Shown here: positions 22,880 to 34,600 of the stretch, piece after piece
Layout of the letters: the number at the start of each line of letters is the position of its first letter
Numbering within the stretch: position 1 is the first letter of the stretch
Assembly: GCA_964034945.1 (NCBI GenBank)
Contig: OZ035962.1
Coordinates: forward strand, 101,192,284-101,256,283
From: Chrysopilus asiliformis
Lineage: Eukaryota > Arthropoda > Insecta > Diptera > Rhagionidae
Reading direction: 5' to 3'
DNA length: 64,000 nucleotides
Made by a program: the position numbers and the translations under genes
Notes under the pieces: generated by a model
Seen by the model: the letters and a program-made list of their open reading frames with translations, nothing else
Told to the model about the DNA's origin: nothing
Database searches by the model: none

Positions 22880-22881
22880 TA

Positions 22882-23332
22882 CATGTTAAAGACTTGGTTT
22901 TTGTCTATTCGTTCTTATTTTATGGAAAAACGATCGAACAGAATGCTTTGAAATTTCTTAATGAATATTTTTTGAAGAACAGAGCTTCTAAATCATAACC
23001 TTATCCAATTAGCGGAAAGATGATACCTTTCTTACACAACTAAACATGGTATTTATAAGGAAAAAAATGGACATAATATTGAATTTTGCTATACAAAGCC
23101 AATTGAAAAGTCGAGAACTAATTGAAGTAGAAACTTAAATGCGGTCTTTAAGAAAAAGGTAAATTAGATTTGAAAAAGATGAACATTGAAGCACTTCTAC
23201 TCTTCTCCACCACACAAGTACAAAAAGTTTTAGCGATTTTATCGAAAACGGTTCTCGAAAACGGTTCAAAAAACTTATTGAAAAAAAAACACTTTAGAGT
23301 ATGACGTTACGTAACATTCCCATACATTAACA
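22882..23332. other. Intergenic
   Basis: No gene recognised. CTTTAAGAAAAAGGT...AGATGAA near 23145-23180 resembles 26970-27010, part of the sequence duplicated around CT7 and CT8. Confidence 0.35.
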
Positions 23333-23766
23333 AAACAAAAGCTATAATTGCCAATCTGGCAATCATTGGAGACCCGTATGGTGATATTCGTATCAAAATT
23401 CGAACAGTTGTACCAAAATTCCACTTTGAAGTCAAACTTTCCAAAAAGATTTTTTAAAATTTATTCCAATCGGATTTTGATGTATGGAAATTTTATGTAG
23501 AATCATATCCTAAATAACTTTTATTCTTGCACTTTTTTGATGAGATGCACCGTTTTTGAGATATTCACAAAAAACGTTTTTGTTCGTTTTTTCGTTCGTT
23601 TTTTCGTTCGTTACTGATGGTCCATTTGTGCCCATGAACGAACTTAGCCTCGCATTTTACGAAAAACGGATCTGCGCGAAATTTCAAGTCTGTAGCTCAA
23701 TCCGTGCGCCCGCAATCCGCGCCACAGACGGACAGACGGACGGACGGACATGCAAAATTCAATTTT
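23333..23766 (-). mobile_element. Foldback-like element, copy in reverse
   Basis: Carries GACCCGTATGGTGATATTCG and the GACAGACGGACGGACGG microsatellite end. It abuts the next copy directly at 23767. Confidence 0.6.
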
Positions 23767-24515
23767 TATACCCGTACGGTGAAACCAAAGGGTATACTAA
23801 CTTAGCCTTACCGTTTGTAACGCCAAGATCCCGTTATCACACACAAAAATGAATTACACCAGTGTGTTTAGAATGATAAAAATAATTAATTGTTGCATGT
23901 CCGTCCGTCCGTCCGTCCGTCTGTCCGTCCGTCTGTCCGTCCGTCTGTCCGTCCGTCTGTCCGTCCGGCTGTCCGTCCGTCTGTCCGTCCGTCTGTCTGT
24001 CTGTCTCTGGCGCGGATTGCGGGCGCACGGATTGAGCTAGAGACTTGAAATTTTGCACAGAACCGTTTTTCGTAAAATGCGAGGCTAAGCTCGTTAATGG
24101 GCAAAAATGGCCCATTAACGTTTTCATTCGTATGGTACCCCCCATACGAACGAAAACGTTTTTTGCGAATATCTCAAAAACAGTGCATCCTATCAAAAAA
24201 GTCCACGAACAAAAGTTATTTAGGATATGATTTTACATAAAACTCCCATACATCAAAATCCAATTGGAATAATTTTAAAAAATCTTATTGGGAAATTTGA
24301 CTTCAAAGTGGAATTTTGATACAACTGTTCACCGTTCACTTAAATCACCATACGGGTTTTCAATAATTGCCAGAGTGGCAATTATAGCTTTTGTTATGTT
24401 TTTTATCAGTCTAAACATGCTGGTGTAATTCATTTTTGTGTGTGATTACGGGATCTTGGCGTTACAAACGGTAAGGCAAATCTAATATACCCTTTGGTTT
24501 CACCATACGGGTATA
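23767..24515. mobile_element. Foldback-like element with both inverted arms
   Basis: The left end TATACCCGTACGGTGAAACC and the right end (about 24408-24515) are inverted copies of roughly 100 bp. GTCC/GTCT microsatellite at about 23898-24007. No transposase. Confidence 0.75.
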
Positions 24516-24524
24516 AAAATCCAA

Positions 24525-24935
24525 TTGGAGACAATTTATATTAATCAATTCGACGCGTCAAATTTCAAATTTCTGACGTTTTTGTAAGTACGATAAAACA
24601 TTAATACTGGAAAGAATTTTAGCTATTTTTGGCTGATTTTGCAGTTGTAAATCCTTAACATCTCAAAAAAGTTGATAAGTTTTATTTTTTAGTGAATTAA
24701 AAATTCAACAGTGGAGAATGTCGTAAATCAAGTTACGATAGCCTTGCACGGAGGTGTCGAATTGGATTGCATGACTCCAATCAGAACTTTTCAATAGGGT
24801 TCTGTGGGATGATAATAGCTTTGAAATGCAAAAAGTAAAATTTATCCTTATCCCATCATTTTGAAGGGATAGCACAGACTTCGGACACTTCACCAAACTT
24901 TGGTACTGGCTGGAATTTCAAAATATATACCAGTT
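24525..24935 (+). repeat. Direct repeat flanking CT7, unit A1
   Basis: Matches 27100-27560 in the same orientation (shared phrases GACGTTTTTGTAAGTACGAT and TGGAGAATGTCGTAA). Together with the CT7/CT8 similarity this shows a tandem duplication of gene plus flank. Confidence 0.7.
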
Positions 24936-24937
24936 AT

Positions 24938-25180
24938 ATGCTTTTCTTACCAGAGGTAAGGAAAAGTAATCTAGTAGTGCCACTGGTAAAAAAACAAGAA
25001 CTTTGCTCCTCAAAATCGAGCGAGAATAGTCGATTTTTTCATACGTCTACCAAAAACAATATCAATCCCAGCTGTTTGGAGGCTTTCGATTATTTGAAAA
25101 AGGACAAAGATATGTTGAAACAAATCTCTTCTCAAGAAAAATACAATGAATCGATAAGTTCATCATCAGTTTGTGCTTGA
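24938..25180 (+). other. 80-codon open frame, unknown
   Basis: An open frame from ATG rich in Ser, Lys and Glu, ending SSSSVCA and followed within 30 nt by AATAAA. No signal peptide, domain or splice site recognised. It lies just downstream of the direct repeat. It could be the last exon of an old retrocopy or chance; not counted as a gene. Confidence 0.2.
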
Positions 25181-25439
25181 AATTGAAAAACATTAATAAA
25201 AATCAATATTTTGATTTATTGATACAATTTTTTTCATTTTTATTTTTTATCACCCTTTATCCCCTCCCCCCCCCCCAATTTTATCACCCATTGGCTCAAA
25301 AAAAAATGGTCACGCTAGTATAGAGGAAAATTGTCGTGCAATTAATATATTTATTTAAAGTAACAGATAAATATATTAATCGCGCGACTGTTAAAGACAA
25401 GATGTTAAGATGTTATTGTTTTATGTTTATAAATGATTT

Positions 25440-26645
25440 TCACGGTAGTTCATAATGTTTAAAATATTTTAGTATCGGTGATTCAGACAACGGAATAGAT
25501 TTGTCTACTCCATACTTTTTCTCATTTTCATCAAAATAATCTGCATAATCTTCAAATTGTTGAGTCAACTTTGCGGTGAGCTCCGCAAAACTTGGGCCGG
25601 TACCACCATATTCAACCGGAAGTTGATCCTTCGGGACGTATTTATACAGCGATGTCAAATTGTGCCCATGCACAAAAATCTGAAACGGGATTTTCAATTA
25701 TTAAAAAATGTGACAATTGAGCCATTGCTTTTTTTTACTTTATTTTTGAGTGAATCCTCAACAACGTGTCTAGCAATTTCGACTGCAATCCTCGTAAATC
25801 CTGACGTATTTATGAAGTGGAAGCCTTTTATTTCGATTGGAGTAGTTTGAGGACCAATCAAAAAATACTTTCGAAAAACTTCACTCGAATACTTTGCCAC
25901 GTGAGTTTCCGTTATGCCTGCCATGTCAAAAATCACCCAAGCTCCAGAAATTGCCGCGTCATCATTTTCCCATGCCAAAATCTCAAATGCCGCTGTACCA
26001 ACATATCCCAAGTCATCAACATTACGTTTTTGCGGGTCGTAGGCTCCATACCGACCAATAAATACAGCAATACCTGGTTTAGCTCCTTGAGGCATTGTAA
26101 ACCAGACCCTAAAGTAATGAATTTTTTTCAAATTTTAATGTCCCTGGAATTTTTGTTTTCATCGTTAATAAATACTGGCAATCGAGAATGTCCTTCATCA
26201 CTGCGTTGTTAGACACGTTTCGATTTATATAAACATCCGGATATACACGCTGAATCCAGTAAAATTCACATAACTTCTGTTTTGCCATTTCAATATCGTA
26301 TTTAGCATTTCGCAAGAACGTAACCAAAAACTGATCATCAGTACGAGCTTTAATATGCGGTAGTTCCTTCACACAGGTTCGGAATTCTTCAAGTATGTCA
26401 TAACAAGTGTCAGGATTCTCACCATTAATAAGTGCGATTCTTTCACGGTCTTTTGAAAGTGGCCTAATTGCGGCTAATGTGCACGAAAATACCTACATTA
26501 GAAAATGCGTTTGATTTCACACAAATTTCACAACATTAAAGGCTAGGAAATTTTTTGTGATTCAAAAAAAAAATATTCAAATCAAATTTATACTAACTGA
26601 ATTCAGCACAAAAATTTTGAGAAACACTTTAAGAATACTTTCCAT
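25440..26645 (-). CDS. CT7: secreted CRAL-TRIO protein (relocated start)
   Basis: Exons, gene order: 26598-26645, 26176-26492, 25739-26108 (370 nt) and 25440-25679, giving 324 residues. Where CT1 and CT6 start with ATG, this gene has GTG; an in-frame ATG six codons upstream gives MESILKVFLKIFVLNS, joined to VFSCTLA, still a good signal peptide. The mature part has DDQFLVTFLRNAKYD, GRYGAYDP, MAGITETH, FHFINTSG and LPVEYGG. Exon 2 ends in CA, so the junction codon is Gln instead of the usual Gly. TATAAAATGTCGAG lies about 84 nt upstream. It is a tandem duplicate of CT8: exons 1-2, introns and promoter are nearly identical, while exon 3 differs at about 12 residues. Confidence 0.87.
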
Positions 26646-26728
26646 AGTTTCCGAATTACATTAACCGTAAACGTTCAGAGTCTACTTTCTTTTAAATAAA
26701 ATTAGTCCAAATTTTCAAAAGCTCGACA

Positions 26729-26735
26729 TTTTATA
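26729..26735 (-). promoter_or_regulatory. TATA box of CT7
   Basis: TATAAAA followed by TGTCGAGC, conserved with CT8. Confidence 0.6.
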
Positions 26736-27099
26736 TCATGTTTTGTAATGCTTTTATTTGCACGCAAACTTTTCATTAATTGGTGTCGTTTCACATAAAA
26801 TTGTCGCTTTAGAACACAAGGAGTAATTTGAAATATTGCTATTTTATTAATGTGCACGATTATTTTTTATAGCGGTAAACACGTGTTTGATATTGAAACA
26901 TATTAATACCCTATTCCGCTTTCGATGAAATAAATAGCTCTATCTGCCTGCTACAGGGCAGAATGCGGTCTTAAAGAAACGGTGAGTTAGGTTTCAAAAG
27001 ATGAAAATCTTCTCTTCTCTGCCATACAAGTACAAAAAGTTTTTGCGATTTTCTCGAAAACAGTTCATTTTTTCAAAATAACATTTCCATGCACCAAAA

Positions 27100-27560
27100 T
27101 CTAATTGGAGCCAAGTTATATTAATAAATTCGACACCTCCGTGCAAGACTATCGTATCTCTCTTGATCTGTCAAATTTCTGACGTTTTTGTAAGTACGAT
27201 AAAACATTAATACTGGGAAGAATTTTAGCTATTTTTTGCTGATTTTGGAAGAAAATTGTTCAATCTGTAATTGTGAATGCTTAACATCTCAAAAAAGTTA
27301 CCAAGTTTTTTTTACTGAATTAAAAATTCAAAATTGGAGAATGTCGTAAGTCAAGTTACGATAGTCTTGCACGGAAGGGTCGAATTGGATTGCATGACTC
27401 CAGTCGAAATTTTTCAATACGGTTCTTTTGGACGATTTGAAATACAAAAGGTAAAATTTATCCTTATGCCATCATTTTGAAGGGATAACACAGACTTTGT
27501 CCGACTCATGGAACACTTCACCAAACTCGGGTACTTGCTGGATGGAATTTCATGATATGT
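27100..27560 (+). repeat. Direct repeat flanking CT8, unit A2
   Basis: Second copy of the 24525-24935 sequence, including GGATTGCATGACTCCA and TTATCC..CATCATTTTGAAGGGATA. Lies downstream of CT8 as A1 lies downstream of CT7. Confidence 0.7.
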
Positions 27561-28379
27561 TTAGTTGTAAAACTTTATTAGAACAAGCCATTCGCCCTTC
27601 CCCTACACAACACGGATTTTTGCCGTTTTCTAGAAAAACGAATTGTGTGCAATGTAAGTTATGTAACTAAAGATAACTTAAGATAAGCAACAACAAAATT
27701 TTTCATGTGACTTTATAAATCCCAATCAATCACGTAACTCATGCAATTAAAATATTTTTATTGATTTTTTGGCAGTTTTAGAAAAAAGCCAGAATATAAT
27801 TTTTCTACCAAAGATGAGGTAAATAAAGATAAGAAACCTGGAACAAATTTTTGGGGGCCCAAAAAAATCCGCCAGTAGAAAGGAAATCTTTAATGCGAAT
27901 TTATTTTCAATTAAACGATTATTTTCCCTTACATTTTGACGGTTAACTTTCAAAGAATCAATTAAAATATTTGAATTGATTGATTGCGAATTCGAATCAC
28001 AGATTTAATTGTAAAATTGTAAAAAATCTAAATTGTATAGATTGTCTATTCGATTTAAGATTTAGATCAAGTAATTTGCGAAAAAAAGGGCAGGCCAACC
28101 GAATACGCCATGAGATTTATAAATCTACAGTGTTTTCCATACATTTTTAAAGTATTATGAAAAGTTCTCTGGTGTTTATCTTTAGTTGTTTAATCTTTTA
28201 TTCTAGAAAAGCTTTCCCCACAATATATTCCAATTGAAGTGAGTGTTTGGGAGTTGCAACTTCATAAGATAGTTTCAAGAAAATAAGAAGGAACTGGACT
28301 GAAACGTATAGAGGAAAACTTTCTTGCGAATAATATATTTATTGAAAGCAACCCGTCGAGAATTCCGAAAGTTAGTTAA
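27561..28379. other. Intergenic
   Basis: AT-rich, no gene or defined repeat seen. Minus-strand open frame 27747-27953 shows nothing recognisable. Confidence 0.4.
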
Positions 28380-28603
28380 AGCCTAAACCCCAATTACGCG
28401 TTCGCGCGTGCGGCATGATTTTGTTCTGCCATCTAGTAGTTGTCACCGCGTCTAAAAGTAGAAACTGAGCCTACTCTACGCGGCAGGCACGTGGCAACGC
28501 GTCTGAGCAACACGCAATTATACATTTACTCATATATATACGTAGTTTTTACCTTCACCGCGTGGCTGCCGCACGCGCGAACGCGTAATTGGGGTTTAGG
28601 CTT
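28380..28603. mobile_element. GC-rich MITE, copy 1
   Basis: Inverted ends GCCTAAACCCCAATTACGCG and CGCGTAATTGGGGTTTAGGC, extended by GTTCGCGCGTGCGGC to about 35 bp. TTAA abuts the right end. The core (GTCTAAAAGTAGAAACTGAG, CCTACTCT.CGCGG) matches the element at 59648-60107. It separates CT8 from unit A2. Confidence 0.75.
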
Positions 28604-28659
28604 AAGAATGTAAAAGACAACATGTTAAGATGTTATTGTTTAATCTTTATAAACGATTT

Positions 28660-29871
28660 TCACGGTAGTTCATAATGTTTAAAATATTTTAGTATCGGCG
28701 ATTTAGACAACGGAATAGATTCGTTTACTCCATATTTTTTCTCATTTTCATCAAAATAATCTGCATAATCTTCAAATTGTTCAGTCAACTTTGCGGTGAG
28801 CTCCGCGAAACTTGGGCCGGTACCACCATATTCAACCGGAAGTTGATCCTTCGGGACGTATTTATACAGTGATGTCAAATTGTGTCCATGCACATAAATC
28901 TAAAACGAGATTTTCAATTATTCAAATATGTAAGAATTTTTATTTAGCCATTGCTTTTTTTTTACTTTATTTCTAAGTGAATCCTCAACAACGTGTCTAA
29001 CAATTTCGACTGTAATCCTCGTAAATGCTGACGTATTTATAAAGTGAAAACCTTTTATTTCGATTGGAGTCATTTGAGGATTAATCAAAAAATACTTTCG
29101 AAAAACTGCACTCGAATACTTTGCCACGTGAGTTTCCGTTATGCCTGCCATGTCAAAAATCACCCAAGCTCCAGAAATTGCCGCGTCATCATTTTCCCAT
29201 GCGAAAATCTCATATGCCGCTGAACCAACATATCCCAAGTCATCAAAATTACGTTTCTGCGGGTCGTAGGCTCCCCACCGACCAATAAATACAGCAATAC
29301 CTGGTTTAGCTCCTTGAGGCATTGTAAACCAGACCCTAAAGTAAAGAATTTTTTTCAAATTTTAATGTCCCTGAAATTTTTGTTTTCATTGTTAATAAAT
29401 ACTGGCAATCGAGAAAATCCTTCATCACTGCGTTGTTAGACACGTTTCGATTTATATAAACATCCGGATATACACGCTGAATCCAGTAAAATTCACATAA
29501 CTTCTGTTTTGCCATTTCAATATCGTATTTAGCATTTCGCAAGAACGTAACCAAAAACTGATCATCAGTACGAGCTTTAATATGCGGTAGTTCCTTCACA
29601 CAGGTTCGGAATTCTTCAAGTATGTCATAACAAGTGTCAGGATTCTCACCATTAATAAGTGCGATTCTTTCACGATCTTTTGAAAGTGGCCTAATTGCGG
29701 CTAATGAGCACGAAAATACCTACATTAAAAATGCGTTTGATTTCACACAAATTTCACAACATTAAAGGCTAGGAAATTTTTTGTGATTCAAAAAAAAAAC
29801 ATTCAAATCAAATTTATACTAACTGAATTCAGCACAAAAATTTTGAGAAACACTTTAAGAATACTTTCCAT
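28660..29871 (-). CDS. CT8: secreted CRAL-TRIO protein, tandem twin of CT7
   Basis: Exons, gene order: 29824-29871, 29403-29719, 28966-29335 (370 nt) and 28660-28899, giving 324 residues. It has the same relocated start as CT7 (MESILKVFLKIFVLNS, then VFSCSLA) and the same TATA context. Exon 2 differs from CT7 at about two residues, but exon 3 differs at about twelve and in places resembles CT9 instead (INPQMTPIEIKG, VEIVRHVVE), so conversion from another member is plausible. It keeps MAGITETH, FHFINTSA and LPVEYGG. The duplicated block runs from about 28610 to 30152 and corresponds to about 25391-26932. Confidence 0.88.
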
Positions 29872-29954
29872 AGTTTCCGAATTACATTAACCGTAAACGT
29901 TCAGAGTCTACTTTCTTTCAAATAAAATTAGTCCAAATTTTAAAAAGCTCGACA

Positions 29955-29961
29955 TTTTATA
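29955..29961 (-). promoter_or_regulatory. TATA box of CT8
   Basis: TATAAAA with the same TGTCGAG context as CT7. Confidence 0.6.
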
Positions 29962-30474
29962 TCATATTTTGTGTGCTTTTATTTGCACGCAAACTTTTCA
30001 TTAATTGGTGTCGTTTCACATAAAATCGTCACTTTAGAACACAAGTAGTAATTTGAAATATTGCTATTTTATTAATGTGCACGATTATTTTTTATAGCGC
30101 TAAACACGTGTTTGATATTGAAACATGTTTATACTCGATTCCGCTTCGAGGTTGCAACCTCGCCCTCCTTCTCCCCTCCCTCCAATCCCTTCCACTACAC
30201 CATAGTCCGGCTTATGGCCTACACTCAGCAAAACGGAATAAAAGTCGTCGACTTGCAGGGAAATTTAGCCTATGCTAAGCGCACGTTCACCTGCGTTAGG
30301 AAAAAGTAAAAATGTGTTAACTTGTGGCCGGAGAAATTTCCTAGACGTTTGTCCTTTACTAGGACTCCGTATCTCAAATCGTTATCGAGATATGCCGTTA
30401 TTTCAAAAAATTCAGTTTTTACAATTACCTTGGAAGCTAACGGTTTTTCACTCATTTTTTTGACATTTTAACAC

Positions 30475-32623
30475 CTGGGCATCAATCGTATAACGAGACG
30501 CAGACACGAAATCGCGTCTTTCATTAAGTAAAGGAATCGTGTATGGAGACGCGTCTTTGCATACTAGCGACGCGTCTTTTCGTTCAGCGACACAGTTCGA
30601 GGTGTCGCTCAGTGTCATCCCAAGTAACGCAATTGGTAATCGGCGACCGCACTAAAGTCTGGCCGCCTTATATTCGGTCGAGATGTCCACTTCACTACCT
30701 ATTCAAATTCCTCAAAGACGTTTTTTCCAATAAGGCGTATCGTCTGAACGAAAAGAAGACCGAGCGCCCTCAAATTAAACCTTAATGGAAGTATCGCCCA
30801 ATAAGACCTGAAAAGAGCTAAACGTCTTATATAAGGCATTGAGACTTTGTGACGCCTTCATGCGATGTGGGACTTTTAAGGCGTATGGCAGACAATACGT
30901 CCATTAGCGGTCTATAAGGGCGTCAATCCCTTATCTAAATCAAGCTGACGCCTTATAGGGCGTAATTTCTACTGTAGACGTCCTATTGGGCGTATTAGAG
31001 CAAGACAGAAAACCTAGTGCGAGAAGTTTGTCCTCTGATTAGAGAGGAAGCCTGGATATGGGGCTTATTAAGAGAGTAATTTTGTGCTTTGTCTCACTTT
31101 GTCTCAAGTTCTTTTGTCTCACTAAAACAGGTGACATTTTTTATTATCTCTGAAAAAATATTTTGGGCGCCCTAACAGACTTGAATTCCACTAGACGCCC
31201 TTTTAGGCGTATTTGAAGGTATTCACGCCCTCCCATTAGAACTTAACGTCTAATAGGGCGCGAAAATGAGCTGACGCGTCTTTGAGGGCGCACATGTTTC
31301 CATCCGCCATATTCCACATTGATGTTAATTCAAATAATTTCCCTTCGAAAATTAAACTTCTTATTTTAAGCTAATCACTTGAGGAAATCGCATAAAAAAT
31401 AGATGGGAGACAATTTTGAAGCAGCACAATTTCATTGGCATCAAAATTTTATTGAATTAGGGGAAAAAAAATTTTGACGAAAAATAAAATTAAAGAAATT
31501 TTTTGTTGAAAACAAAATATTTAGATGGCCCATTTCAATATAAAGCATTTTAGATAGCATTTTGTCAAAAAAAAATTAGTTGCAACTGAAATGGCAGCAT
31601 ATAACATGATGAAAAGCCCATTTACGAAAAGTAAATATAACAAGTTTCCATTATTTCGTCGCTATCATCTGTAAGTTTGTGCTGTCGTTTATCTTTCTAC
31701 CCATCTTTGTTCGCCCAGCAATTCATGTAAGCATACAAGGGACATAAGTATTTCCGTTTGATGATGTGTAGCGAATGCAATGTCGTCAACAGAGAAGATT
31801 AATTTCCGATGGCTACCGACGCCCAAACGAAGACCAATTGACGTCCTAATAGAACTTTCGCCTTTGCGGACGTTTGAGTAGACGCTAAGCGGACATCACG
31901 TCATTCCCCACTGTCGAACTCGTTTCGAATCGACGTCGAATCCAATTCGACATTTGGACCAACGTCACGCCCTCTTGGTCGGACTTTGTGGAAACGACGT
32001 CCACTGTACGCCCTATTTGGTTACTTGGGATTCCGTCTGTCATTTCACAATGGAGGAACAAAAGTAAATAAAAGTTTTTGTATTTAAATTATAATACATT
32101 TATATGATTTCAGGAAGATAACGAGTGAAAAACAGTAGGAAAGGTTCATGGATGAAAATAATGCCTTATCGAGGGGCGCGTTGGACACTGGTGTCTCCGG
32201 CAACAAAAAGAAAAAAACTTTTGTGGGGGATTTGATTTTTATTCACTTCAAGCAAAAAGTCTATTAATTACACATTACGGTTTTGAGATGAGCTGGAACG
32301 GATCATTTATGTCCCTTTAGAACCTGCAAACAACTCGTAATTCACTTTTTTCTGGTGAACTTAACACAAAATTAATTTCAGCTAATCCAAACATTTTTAT
32401 TTTGACGTTTCTGTAGCAAGATAATTGTAGTGAGCAAAACTGATTCGTATTGTGCACTCGGAAAGCTTTATTTAGCATGACCTATAATTGATTTAAGAAA
32501 TTCAATCCATTGAACGTTAAAACTTTTTAGTGTCGCGATACACGATTAGAAAAACGTGTCGCGTCGATGTCGCCGTCTCAGCTCAAAGACGGAGACGCGT
32601 CTCGTTATACGATTGATGCCCTG
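30475..32623. mobile_element. TIR element with CAGGGCATCAATCG ends, host of a nested element
   Basis: Left end (CTGGGCATCAATCGTATAACG) and right end (CGTTATACGATTGATGCCCTG) are inverted with one mismatch, followed by GACGC/GCGTCTC. The ends match the hairpin MITE at 15236-15473. A second element (30618-32030) is inserted inside. No transposase is recognised in the remaining sequence. Confidence 0.65.
30618..32030. mobile_element. TIR element TCCCAAGTAAC, 1.4 kb, nested
   Basis: Ends TCCCAAGTAACGC and GGTTACTTGGGA are inverted. The interior carries many CGCCTTATAGGGCG / GACGTCC-like phrases and a block at about 31308-31450 shared with the element at 9857-10832. Non-coding as far as I can see. 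Confidence 0.6.
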
Positions 32624-33017
32624 GGTTGCATGCAACATAAAAGGTTTCGTCTGCGGCGCATTTCTCTTTGCTTACATTCACACAATTTCAGTTGTATTTA
32701 ATCATGGAACGTGAAGAGCCCGAAAAATTAAGTCAGCCCTCGATTGGGACTCTGTAGCTTTTGATTTTAGCTATTGTGCCAAATTGCGTCTATTTCATAT
32801 GCAGGGCAAGTTTTGCCATGTTGCTTGCAGGTCAATCAAAAACAGTAGCTTTTATGAAAAAATAAGAAACCCTTTGGCGTATGAAATTTCTAAAATTTAT
32901 AGTTTTCTTTGAATTATCGTAAAACTATAACGAGTCTGATTTTTTAAAAGCAACATCCCAGTAGAAACGTCAATGACCAACAAAATGCAAGCACCTCTAC
33001 TAATAGACTAATGGCTG
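32624..33017. other. Intergenic
   Basis: Contains CTGCGGCGCATTT (32651-32663) followed by sequence resembling 36707-36780, a short dispersed repeat. No gene seen. Confidence 0.4.
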
Positions 33018-34172
33018 GTTACACTCTAATTGATTTCTGTTGGATTTCACTACATTTAATGTAGGAATCTGGGTTTCCTACATTAAATGTAGTGATTTCA
33101 CACTTAAGTGTGATTGGAAAATAGAGCGTGAATTCACACAAAAATCAGCGTGAATTCCAACAAAATATGAAGTGATTTCACACAAAAAATCAACAAAAGA
33201 ATAGTGAATTCACACAAAATGTGTGCGATTTCACATTAAATGTGTGCGATTTCACACAAAATGCGTGCGATTTTACACAAAATGTGTGCGATTTCACATT
33301 AAATGTGTGCGATTTCACACAAAATGTGTGCAATTTCACAGAAAATGTGTGCGATTTCACACAAAATGTGTGCGATTTCACTAAAAAGCTTTTATTAAAA
33401 TCTATAAAAAGCTTTTATTAAAAAAATGTACTGAAAAGAAAAAAAAGTATTTTGAGCACCGTGTATCAGAAATAAAAGCGAGATAAAAGCATAAAAATAA
33501 AATAAATTAAATATTTATTTCACTTTTATTTCTGATTATTTTTTCCCTAATACTTTTCTTTAAAAAATTTTTTTTTCAACTTTTTTTATGTATTTACTTT
33601 TTAGTTTTCGAATATATATCCTTGCCTTTGATATGTCCTGACGAACTTTTTGGCTCCAGAACATGATTCAGCGATCCCGAAAACCCTTAAATGAGTTTTT
33701 GTCCGAAAAACTTGAGGAAAAGGTTGATGTCAATCACCTTATCCTTGAAGGACCTTCCGCTATCCTTACAAGGGCGAAGTCATAAAAATATTGTATTGTC
33801 ACCGGAGTTAAGTCTGTGTGCAAAATTTAAGTCTATTGGGGTCTTACCCTTCAAAACTGTCAATTAAGAATGATCAAAAGCTGGTTTTTTACTATTAAAG
33901 ACGACGGTTTTCACTCAGAATTTGTAGTGAAATCACACTGCTGTTGGATTTTACTATCTGCTGTGACGTATTTCACTTCCATTGTGAGAAATCACACAAA
34001 TTCCATATTCTCTTGTTGGAAATCACACAAATTTTGTAGTGAAATCACTCAAAAATAGAGATTTCACGCGAATGTTGGAAATCACACATCAGAAGTGTGA
34101 AAATACTACAAAAAATGAGTTTTTTGCAACAAAATTTAGTGTGAATTCACACAAACCATTTAGAGTGTAGCT
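33018..34172. mobile_element. TIR element with ACACTCTAA ends and internal tandem array
   Basis: Left GGTTACACTCTAA and right TTTAGAGTGTAGC are inverted. The flanking interior is full of TTTCACAC / GTGTGAAA phrases, including the tandem array at 33217-33385. A reverse fragment of the GTAAGGATAAC repeat (about 33600-33870) sits inside. Confidence 0.55.
33217..33385 (+). repeat. Tandem array of 21-bp units
   Basis: About eight units of the form GTGTGCGATTTCACACAAAAT, with variants ending in ATTAAAT. The unit length is a multiple of three, so both strands stay open, but the encoded repeats are an artefact. Confidence 0.8.
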
Positions 34173-34600
34173 TTTAACTGAGACCTTCCTTATAAAAAAA
34201 TAAAGCTCGTTATCGTAAGTCCGCTTCAGATTTTTTAAGTCTATCATGTGCCTGTTTTCCCAAACTGCCCTGCGTATTAAATAGATTTCGCCGCATTCTG
34301 TTCGCCTGCGGTGCATATTTCTCAATTACTTTTCCTCGGTTTTCGTGAAAATCAAGTTTTATTTACAGTATAAAATTCGTTGTTTCGTTGGTGGTCCGTG
34401 GCAGTCATTCCCCCCTCCTCCGATAATTTTATCTCGGATTGACCCAAAATCAATATGACCACCATATCATAATTCGGAGTACGTTGTTTACAAATGTGTC
34501 GTATTAACTCTTATCTTTTGCTTTTACTTTATTACCCACATATTATAATTCTTAATTCGGTTCAACACAATATGATTTACCACATCTTTATATTTAAATT
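34173..34600. other. Intergenic downstream of CT9
   Basis: Contains the dispersed phrase GCCTGCGGTGCATATTTCT near 34296. No gene seen. Confidence 0.4.

Noticed and set aside
25817..26212. Long antisense frames over exon 3 (also 1395-1697, 3752-4093, 6382-6609, 17434-17637 and 34995-35393)
   Set aside because: They recur opposite each conserved exon 3 and mirror its codon usage; none has its own promoter or family.
33190..33421. Open frames on both strands with KSHTFCV or CDFTQNV repeats; array also considered as a CRISPR
   Set aside because: The 21-bp units are contiguous with no unique spacers, so it is not a CRISPR array. The frames stay open only because the unit is a multiple of three.
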